Source of the DNA: Streptomyces malaysiense
Lineage (GTDB): Bacteria > Actinomycetota > Actinomycetes > Streptomycetales > Streptomycetaceae
Assembly: GCF_000980885.2 (NCBI RefSeq)
Contig: NZ_LBDA02000069.1
Span: forward strand, 1 to 38,911
DNA: 38,911 nucleotides
Reading direction: 5' to 3'
Positions 34,323 through 38,911 of this stretch are shown here, one piece after another. Position 1 is the first letter of the stretch. Every line of letters begins with the position of its first letter. The position numbers were made by a program, and so were the translations under genes. The notes beneath the pieces are model-generated. The model saw only the letters and a program-made list of their open reading frames with translations, was not told the origin of the DNA and searched no databases.

Positions 34323-35167
34323 CCGAAACGGCGCGACAGGGGCGGCCGGGCCGTCGCACGGGCGAGCAGCGCCACGTGCGGCAGGACCAGCCGCCCCTCG
34401 CCGTCCCGGGCGAACTCCGCGCACAGCCGGTCGTACTCCCCCCGTATCCGCGCGACGGTCCCGGCGTCCTGGGCGCCGAGGACCAGCCCGGCGGTGGCGA
34501 TCCCGCCCGCGGCCCCGCCCCACCACTCCTCGGCGCCGGCCCGGTGCGCCCACTCCAGCTCGGCGGCCCGGGGCCCGTCGAACCCGGCCTCGGCGAGCAG
34601 CGCGGCCAGTCCGCCGGGGGTGCGCGGGAAGTCCTCGGCGGGGTCGAGGCGGGGCAGGTACGCCGGTGGTACGGCACCGCCCGCCGCGCAGGCCCGCCCC
34701 AGCAGTTCCTGTCCCGCCCCGCGCCGGGCGCCCCACAGGGTCAGCGCGATGCGGCCGCCGGGGCGCAGCACGCGGCGCAGCTCGGCGAGGGCGGCGCGCG
34801 GGCGGCCCACGTGGTTGAGCACGAAGTTGGCGAGGACGGCGTCGAACTCCTCGTCCGGGAAGGGCAGTTCCGGCAATACGGCGACCTCGGCGGCGATGCC
34901 GTGCCGGCGGGCCCGCGCCACCATGTCCGGGTCGGCGTCCACCGCACTCACCCGCGCGCCCCGTTCCCGTGCCGCGCGGGCGGCGGTGCCGGTGCCGGTG
35001 CCGACGTCCAGCACCCGACTCCCGCCCGCGACCCGCGCCGCCTCCAGCAGCCGCGGCACCGGGTGGGCGCACAGCCGCCCGAAGCTCGCCTCGTACGCCC
35101 GCGCCCGTCCCGCCCACATGGCCCGCTCGGCGGCGTCGAAGGCCGCGGTCGCCCCGGAAGTGATCAT
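34319..35167 (-). CDS. class I SAM-dependent methyltransferase
   Basis: A 282-residue enzyme. Motif I is VLDVGTGTGTAARAARERGA, the acidic end of strand 2 is VSAVDADPDM, motif II is FDAVLANFVLNHVGRPRAAL and motif III LRRVLRPGGRIALTLWG, as in UbiE/arsenite-type methyltransferases of unknown substrate. The last hundred residues are divergent. The ATG at 35167 (MITSGATAAFDAAERAMW) is the family-like start; the open frame up to 35281 runs through a terminator. The stop (34319-34321) shares the CTAG with the LCP 5 stop. Confidence 0.88.
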   Translation of the reverse strand: MITSGATAAFDAAERAMWAGRARAYEASFGRLCAHPVPRLLEAARVAGGSRVLDVGTGTGTAARAARERGARVSAVDADPDMVARARRHGIAAEVAVLPELPFPDEEFDAVLANFVLNHVGRPRAALAELRRVLRPGGRIALTLWGARRGAGQELLGRACAAGGAVPPAYLPRLDPAEDFPRTPGGLAALLAEAGFDGPRAAELEWAHRAGAEEWWGGAAGGIATAGLVLGAQDAGTVARIRGEYDRLCAEFARDGEGRLVLPHVALLARATARPPLSRRFG

Positions 35168-35196
35168 GCCGGCACCCTGCCGCACCCGGGGGCACA

Positions 35197-35232
35197 CGCT
35201 CAAGGGCACCCCGGCCGGGGCGCCCTTGAGCG
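35197..35232 (-). terminator. strong hairpin after the copper-storage-like gene
   Basis: CGCTCAAGGGC (35197-35207) pairs with GCCCTTGAGCG (35222-35232), and CCCC/GGGG pairs inside. It lies 18 bases past the Cys-rich gene stop and 30 bases before the methyltransferase start, so it splits the two. Confidence 0.85.
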
Positions 35233-35249
35233 ACGCGGTCACGCCTCGG

Positions 35250-35606
35250 TCACACGGCCGTCGCGCGGCACATCTCGGCACACCGGCGACACGCCTCCGC
35301 GCAGCGCATCAGCTGCTGGTCGTCCGGCATGGACATGCACGCCTCGGCGGCCATGTCGCACGCCTTGGCGCACATCGCGCCCATCTCGCCCGACATGGGC
35401 GAGCGGCGCATCATCATGTCGGCGCACATCCGGGTCGTCTCGGAGCAGTCCATGAGCGCGCGCATGATCTGCATCTGCGCCTGCCCGCCCTGCTGCATGC
35501 AGGAGCTCATGGTCTCCTCGCACATGCCGTGGCAGTTCATGCAGGCCTCGATGCAGTCCTGCATCTGCTTGGTCATGGCGGGCATCGTCGTTCCGGGCTG
35601 GGCCAT
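35250..35606 (-). CDS. four-helix-bundle Cys-rich copper-storage-like protein (DUF326/Csp type)
   Basis: A 118-residue protein with 14 Cys and many Met, in the spacing of four-helix bundles that line their core with Cys: DCIEACMNCHGMCEETMSSC, later MRALMDCSETTRMCADMMM, MCAKACDMAAEAC and RCAEACRRCAEMC. The family (Csp1/Csp3) stores Cu(I). There is no signal peptide, so it is cytosolic like Csp3, though it has fewer Cys than Csp3. The ATG at 35606 has GAGGAGG upstream. An adjacent copper regulator or exporter is not visible. Confidence 0.9.
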   Translation of the reverse strand: MAQPGTTMPAMTKQMQDCIEACMNCHGMCEETMSSCMQQGGQAQMQIMRALMDCSETTRMCADMMMRRSPMSGEMGAMCAKACDMAAEACMSMPDDQQLMRCAEACRRCAEMCRATAV

Positions 35607-35716
35607 GGCTCCTCCTCGGAGCAGGGGGACCCGGGACCGGGTCCCGTGTGCTTCCGTCCTACGTCGCCCGCCCCGCCCCCGCATGTGACCGACCGGTCGT
35701 AAGGCCCCCGAGAACG

Positions 35717-35744
35717 CGGAAGGCGCCCCGCGGGACGCCTTCCG
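35717..35744 (-). terminator. terminator of the acyl-CoA dehydrogenase gene
   Basis: CGGAAGGCG (35717-35725) pairs with CGCCTTCCG (35736-35744), loop of 10 bases, 14 bases past the TAA of the dehydrogenase fragment. Confidence 0.75.
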
Positions 35745-35758
35745 GTACCGCCGGCGGG

Positions 35759-35821
35759 TTACGGGAGGTTGCGCGCCATCACGATCCGCTGGACCTGGTT
35801 CGTGCCCTCGTAGATCTGGGT
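35759..35821 (-). pseudogene. acyl-CoA dehydrogenase, C-terminal 20 codons only
   Basis: The minus strand reads TQIYEGTNQVQRIVMARNLP and then TAA, the conserved C-terminus of acyl-CoA dehydrogenases (catalytic-domain helix with IYEGTNQ). Family similarity stops exactly at the Thr codon (35819-35821): the next codons read Ser and a stop (TAA, 35825-35827). The rest of the gene must be elsewhere, probably on the far side of an inserted element to the right. Its own terminator is still present downstream. Confidence 0.9.
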
Positions 35822-35825
35822 GCTT

Positions 35826-35851
35826 TACAGGTCATACGGCCCTGACCTGTA
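35826..35851. repeat. 9-base inverted repeat beside the insertion junction
   Basis: TACAGGTCA (35826-35834) is the exact reverse complement of TGACCTGTA (35843-35851), 8 bases apart, starting 5 bases from the break in the dehydrogenase gene. It may be an arm of an attachment site. A short hairpin, CCCCTC-CCA-GAGGGG, follows at 35858-35872. Confidence 0.7.
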
Positions 35852-36090
35852 CGAAAACCCCTCCCAGAGGGGGTGTCCCCAGCATTTCCCCATGATCGTC
35901 AGCAGTCTGCGCAGGCAGGAGTCGCGCTGGAGGCACCTCCGCCAGTCGCGCGCTATACGAGCAGGCCCGGCGCAGGTTACGCGGTTTCCCGTTCCGTCAA
36001 CCGTGATCGCTTGACCAGTGCGCCCAGCCCTCGGGAGCATCAACCCAGATGCGGGGTACTGGCAGCGGACGGGAGAGGGGAACCCAGACC
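35852..36090. other. element left end, non-coding
   Basis: About 240 bases without a credible gene. It includes the small CCCCTC/GAGGGG hairpin and an imperfect inverted repeat around 35930 (CTGGAGG-CA-CCTCCGCCAG). A minus-strand frame from 36043 to 35825 has no codon bias. Confidence 0.5.
36011..36040 (+). promoter_or_regulatory. possible promoter of the accessory gene set
   Basis: TTGACC (36011-36016), an 18-base spacer and GAGCAT (36035-36040). The -10 is poor. It is the only -35-like site before the first gene at 36091. Confidence 0.3.
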
Positions 36091-36282
36091 ATGAAGGTCA
36101 CCAAGCTGGTCAGCACGTGCGACATCAAGGATTGCCCGACGATCTACGCGACGGATCGCGGCACCTTCCTGGTACAGGGCGAGACGCCGACCGATCACGG
36201 GCTTCAGATTCCCGCGCACGAAACCCTGGTCGAGATCCCGATGGAACTGATCCAGAAGGCCATCCGTGACAACCTCATCTAG
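36091..36282 (+). CDS. small hypothetical protein, 63 residues
   Basis: MKVTKLVSTCDIKDCPTIYA is followed by TDRGTFLVQGETPTDHGLQI and PAHETLVEIPMELIQKAIRD. Two Cys (10 and 15) lie in a CDIKDC loop, after which the chain looks like a small beta sheet. The ATG at 36091 has GAGAGGGG about 10 bases upstream. The stop overlaps the start of the next gene by 17 bases, so the two are one transcript. I recall similar small proteins before DUF6879 genes in Streptomyces but cannot give a function. Confidence 0.8.
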   Translation: MKVTKLVSTCDIKDCPTIYATDRGTFLVQGETPTDHGLQIPAHETLVEIPMELIQKAIRDNLI

Positions 36283-36790
36283 GACCCTCGGCGACCTCTT
36301 CGACTCGTTCGAGCGCGAGGCGTTCCGGCTCGAAACCCTGGACGACTACAGCAAGTCCGGAAGCGTCGACGCCTATCAGGCGTTCCTGGCCGGGGAGTCA
36401 CAGCCGGAGGACTACAACGCGGGCTGGATCGAAGAACTACGCTCGCACACCGAGAAGGGGAAGCGGGTATACCGGGTCCATATCCTGTCCCGCCCGCTCA
36501 CGGACTATCTCAGGTTCGAACTCGGCTGGGGCTACCACAAGAATGTGAGCGGGGGTGAAGAGTTCTTCATCCTCGACATCACCGACAAACCCAACCCCCT
36601 GGAGAACGTTCCGGATTTCTGGTTCTTCGACTCCGAATCCGTGGCCGTGATGAACTACGACGGAAGCGGAAAGTACCTGGGATCGGAAGTGCTACCGCCG
36701 GAACGGACAGCGGAATTCATGCGGTACCGTGATGCGGCTCTCGCGCACGCGGAACCGTTCACCGAATGGTGGGCCAAGTACGGGACGTGA
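36266..36790 (+). CDS. DUF6879-type protein
   Basis: A 174-residue soluble protein. It has the family pattern LGDLFDSFEREAFRLETLDD near the N-terminus, then GKRVYRVHILSRPLTDYLRF, ELGWGYHKNVSGGEEFFILD and FWFFDSESVAVMNYDGSGKY. Aromatic and acidic residues are conserved in form, but I know of no assigned activity. The start is the GTG at 36266, inside the end of the preceding gene. Its TGA overlaps the GTG of the XRE regulator by 4 bases (GTGA), so the three genes are translationally linked. In Streptomyces these genes commonly accompany XRE/DUF5753 regulators. Confidence 0.85.
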   Translation: MTTSSRTLGDLFDSFEREAFRLETLDDYSKSGSVDAYQAFLAGESQPEDYNAGWIEELRSHTEKGKRVYRVHILSRPLTDYLRFELGWGYHKNVSGGEEFFILDITDKPNPLENVPDFWFFDSESVAVMNYDGSGKYLGSEVLPPERTAEFMRYRDAALAHAEPFTEWWAKYGT

Positions 36791-37617
36791 ACAGAGCACA
36801 GCTTGGAGCCGCGCTGCGGGCGCTGCGAGTGGCATCCGGCAAGGAAGCCAAAGCGGTGGCCCGCAGCGCCCTCATGTCTCCGTCCAAGCTGTCCAAGATC
36901 GAGAATGCGAAGCTGGCACCCAGCGCGACGGACGTAGAGCGCATCCTGACCGCCATCGGTGTCTCGGACGAGGTCAAAGCGGAGTACGCGGAAGCCGCAC
37001 GCGCGTCAGCGACGGAAGCGACGGCGTGGCGCCTGCTCAAGCGAATCGGGGTCCACAAGGGCCAGCAGGCCGCCAAGGCTCTGGAAGCCCAGATGTCTGT
37101 ACTGCGGCTGTTTCAACCCGCGCTCGTTCCGGGCCTGCTCCAGACGCCCGAGTACATCAGGGCCATTCTGCAACGGCACAATCTGAGTGAAGACGCACTC
37201 ACGCGAACGATCAATGGGCGACTCGAACGGCAAGCGGTTCTCTACGACAACGCAAAGTCGCTCCGGTTCATCATCACCGAACCTGTTCTGCGCTGGCGCA
37301 TCGTGCGAGCGCAGATGATGGCCGCTCAGCTTGATCGCATCGTCTCCATTTCGCGGCTCTCCCACGTGGACATCCGGATAGTCCCTCTGCGAATTCAGCA
37401 ACATGACATAGCAAATCATGCCTTCGTCATCCGTGACGACCGCATGGTGACAGTTGAAACCGTCCATGCCGAAGTCGTCGTTACGGACCCGCGAGATGTG
37501 AGTCTCTACGTTGATAAGTTCGAAGGATTCGCGCGAGCCGCGCTGGCCGGCGACGAAATGCGGGATCTGATCGAAAGCATCCGCAACGACTTTTTGCGGG
37601 AACAGGAAACAGGCTAG
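36787..37617 (+). CDS. XRE-family regulator with DUF5753 (Scr1-like) domain
   Basis: A 276-residue protein. An N-terminal helix-turn-helix (about 1-60) reads ALRALRVASGKEAKAVARSA and LMSPSKLSKIENAKLAPSAT. The DUF5753 domain follows: FQPALVPGLLQTPEYIRAIL, RLERQAVLYDNAKSLRFIIT, EPVLRWRIVRAQMMAAQLDR and a tail with VSLYVDKFEGFARAALAGDE. Such proteins pair with DUF397 proteins in Streptomyces, as in whiJ-type gene sets. The GTG at 36787 overlaps the preceding TGA; the ATG at 36766 would add 7 residues. Its codons are less GC-rich at the third position than those of core genes. Confidence 0.92.
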   Translation: MNRAQLGAALRALRVASGKEAKAVARSALMSPSKLSKIENAKLAPSATDVERILTAIGVSDEVKAEYAEAARASATEATAWRLLKRIGVHKGQQAAKALEAQMSVLRLFQPALVPGLLQTPEYIRAILQRHNLSEDALTRTINGRLERQAVLYDNAKSLRFIITEPVLRWRIVRAQMMAAQLDRIVSISRLSHVDIRIVPLRIQQHDIANHAFVIRDDRMVTVETVHAEVVVTDPRDVSLYVDKFEGFARAALAGDEMRDLIESIRNDFLREQETG

Positions 37618-37650
37618 AGGCGCAATCGTGGGCCGCCGAAGATGGGGGCC

Positions 37651-37953
37651 ATGGTGAGCGACAGCAAGGCACATAGGACCGAAGCGGCTGATCATCTGGG
37701 CAGCAGTGAGGCCCGACAGTTCCTCTCCCGTCTCTCCGGAGCGTTCGGCGTCGGCGGCGTGCTCATGGTGCAGAAGAGCGACCCTGGCCCCGAAGGCGCG
37801 GACCTGGCGCCGAGTTCGGCTTTGCACTGGCCTCGGTGTGAGTGCGGGAGCCCGAAGTGTCCTGACTACAAGCCCCCGCCGAATAGCCCGTCAGCGGGAC
37901 TGAGCGGCAGAGTCGCCGCAGCCAACGCGCGGAGCCGTAGGGGTGGGCTGTGA
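37651..37953 (+). CDS. hypothetical protein with a Cys cluster
   Basis: A 100-residue protein from the ATG at 37651 (MVSDSKAHRTEAADHLGSSE); the ATG at 37642 is an alternative. A central hydrophobic Gly/Val patch (FGVGGVLMVQKSD) precedes WPRCECGSPKCPDYKPPPNS, a compact Cys triplet that could bind a metal, and a Pro/Arg-rich end. Its TGA overlaps the GTG of the next gene by 4 bases. I do not recognise the family. Confidence 0.65.
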   Translation: MVSDSKAHRTEAADHLGSSEARQFLSRLSGAFGVGGVLMVQKSDPGPEGADLAPSSALHWPRCECGSPKCPDYKPPPNSPSAGLSGRVAAANARSRRGGL

Positions 37954-38174
37954 GCGTCAGAGCGGCCATGCGGTACGTCATGCACCGGATCACCGAGCAT
38001 CCCGACACGGACGTGACGTTCGAGGCCGAGTGTCTGCACTGCGGTTGGAAAGCGACTCCCGCCGATGACTCGGCCTCCGTCGACGTGGAGTGCATGAGCC
38101 ACACGGGCCGGTCCGGGCACGCCAGTTTCCGGCGCATCCGGACCTCGTTCGCCATGGTCGTTCGCGCCGAGTGA
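37950..38174 (+). CDS. small zinc-ribbon-like protein, possibly DUF7848 type
   Basis: A 74-residue protein that starts at the GTG at 37950. ECLHCGW provides one Cys pair; later VECMSHTGRSGH gives Cys and two His, so a metal site is likely. RYVMHRITEHPDTDVTFEAE at the front resembles small Streptomyces proteins found near XRE/DUF397 genes. The family name is a guess from memory. Confidence 0.7.
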   Translation: MSVRAAMRYVMHRITEHPDTDVTFEAECLHCGWKATPADDSASVDVECMSHTGRSGHASFRRIRTSFAMVVRAE

Positions 38175-38206
38175 GACACCACCCCTGCGGTGGAATCCCT
38201 GAACTC

Positions 38207-38223
38207 CCGCCCGGTATGGGCGG
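38207..38223 (+). terminator. short hairpin after the zinc-ribbon-like gene
   Basis: CCGCCC (38207-38212) pairs with GGGCGG (38218-38223), loop GGTAT. A second small hairpin (CCACC/GGTGG) lies at 38179-38193, just past the stop. Confidence 0.4.
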
Positions 38224-38269
38224 CGACGGTCAGTCATGGCCGTGATCAGTTGAGCAGGAAGGTGCAGTG

Positions 38270-38494
38270 ATGCTGGACGGAAGTGATCTGTACGCGCTCG
38301 ACATCAACGGGGCGTCGTTCGTGAAGGCATGCGGCGGCCCCTGCACCGAAGGGTGCGTGACCCTGGCGCGGATCGGTGACGACGCCTGGGCTCTGGGTGA
38401 CAGCAAGCGGCCGGACGCCCAACCGCTGCGGTTCACCACGGAGGAACTGGACGCGGCCGGTATCGACCCGGCGCGCTTCGGCCTGAACGTCTGA
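38270..38494 (+). CDS. DUF397-domain protein
   Basis: A 74-residue acidic protein, MLDGSDLYALDINGASFVKA, with CGGPCTEGCVTLARIGDDAW and then LGDSKRPDAQPLRFTTEELD. The end, a residue run LRFTTEEL-type before a short helix, is the DUF397 signature (phage-like F(T)xxEW/L). The ATG at 38270 follows AGGAAGG; a GTG at 38267 is adjacent. DUF397 proteins usually partner an XRE/DUF5753 regulator, here 650 bases upstream. The Cys pair is unusual compared with the forms I know. Confidence 0.85.
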   Translation: MLDGSDLYALDINGASFVKACGGPCTEGCVTLARIGDDAWALGDSKRPDAQPLRFTTEELDAAGIDPARFGLNV

Positions 38495-38575
38495 GCCTCC
38501 CCCTCCCGCCAGCCGGGCCGGGTCCTCCTGTCCCTGGGTCCGGCCCCGCTGGCACTCCTCGGAACGGAACGACTG

Positions 38576-38911
38576 GTGCACCACCACGGCTATCTATGGA
38601 CCGGCCCGAAAGAGCGTTTCGACAATGAGGCCCTGCGGCGACCTCCACATCCTGAGCCGCCCCCGGCCGGAAGCAGGCCAGAACTGATCCAGCGTTACCG
38701 GGAGGTCGCGGCAGAGTTCCCGACCGTCGACCTGCCGCCCCTTGAAACGGCGTACTGGCTGATCAAGCCCCGTTCCATCGTTCGTGGCACATGGGAGGAA
38801 GCCAAGGAGGCTGCAACCTGGCTCGGTGAGCGGCTGGCCGAGTACGCGCCCCGGTTCGCGGCGGAACGGGACCGAGACACCACCCGCCTAGGCCGTGTTT
38901 TAGGAAGCGCG
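38576..38911 (+). CDS. hypothetical protein, partial at the window edge
   Basis: The frame is open from just after 38494 to the window end, with protein-like codons: TGPKERFDNEALRRPPHPEP, LIQRYREVAAEFPTVDLPPL, ETAYWLIKPRSIVRGTWEEA and KEAATWLGERLAEYAPRFAA. The first usable start is the GTG at 38576; homology-like sequence may extend a little before it (VLLSLGPAPLALLGTERL), so the start is uncertain. I do not recognise it. The last bases (from about 38891) could already belong to another insertion. Confidence 0.55.
   Translation, partial: MHHHGYLWTGPKERFDNEALRRPPHPEPPPAGSRPELIQRYREVAAEFPTVDLPPLETAYWLIKPRSIVRGTWEEAKEAATWLGERLAEYAPRFAAERDRDTTRLGRVLGSA

Larger units (their letters stand above)
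35822..38911. mobile_element. probable integrated element, left end (right end outside the window)
   Basis: The junction inside the acyl-CoA dehydrogenase gene, the loss of the dense house-keeping layout, less GC-biased codons and a run of small accessory genes (XRE, DUF6879, DUF397) all suggest a horizontally acquired insert. No integrase, transposase, replication or conjugation gene is seen; they would be at the far end. A rearrangement or a misassembly at 35821 is possible. Confidence 0.6.

Noticed and set aside
35825..36043. Minus-strand frame of 72 codons next to the insertion junction
   Set aside because: Crosses the inverted repeat and hairpins, has no codon bias and shows no similarity to the dehydrogenase it would fuse to.

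Overview
The window is high-GC actinobacterial chromosome, almost certainly Streptomyces. The GC-rich codon bias, GTG/TTG starts, GTGA/ATGA coupling, a WhiB regulator, F420 biosynthesis genes and an rRNA leader of Streptomyces type all point there. Function calls rest on protein motifs read by eye. Gene symbols are given only where the family is unmistakable.

Left edge (1-319): promoter and leader region of an rRNA operon transcribed leftward out of the window, with at least two near-consensus promoters. Next come a SpoIIM-family membrane protein (-) and an RDD membrane protein (+), divergent. From 2.5 to 11.1 kb almost everything is on the minus strand: a hypothetical protein, S-adenosylhomocysteine hydrolase, a cation diffusion facilitator, then the mannose block (manA, an SIS isomerase-like protein, a 56-residue Trm112-like zinc protein, manB) and a DUF3499-type protein. 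A zincin-like protein (+) follows. A large membrane glycosyltransferase is translationally coupled to a secreted DUF5719-type protein (both -), and whiB (-) lies upstream of them. From 18.4 kb the plus strand carries a cysteine dioxygenase-like enzyme, fbiA-fbiB (coenzyme F420) and an AlkA-type DNA glycosylase. manC (-) faces these.

From 23.7 to 34.3 kb there is a TIGR03089-type protein and five LytR-CpsA-Psr (LCP) paralogues, all on the plus strand, interrupted only by a minus-strand GT2 glycosyltransferase and a minus-strand hotdog thioesterase. LCP proteins attach lipid-linked glycopolymers to peptidoglycan. ManA, ManB and ManC together convert fructose-6-phosphate to GDP-mannose, so much of the window serves cell-envelope glycan supply and attachment. 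Gene content and partial order (ahcY, manA, SIS, manB, DUF3499, zincin, whiB, fbiA, fbiB, manC, LCP, TIGR03089) match the region around whiB2 in mycobacteria, so this is an old actinobacterial core locus.

From 34.3 to 35.7 kb (-) there are a methyltransferase and a cytosolic Cys-rich copper-storage-like protein. At 35821 an acyl-CoA dehydrogenase gene breaks off, leaving only its last 20 codons. Everything to the right (35822-38911 and beyond) looks like an inserted accessory element. It holds a 63-residue protein, a DUF6879-type protein, an XRE/DUF5753 regulator, two small Cys-containing proteins, a DUF397 protein and a partial gene at the window edge. No integrase is visible, so the far end lies outside. 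This right-hand island is the least understood part and the best candidate for something undescribed.
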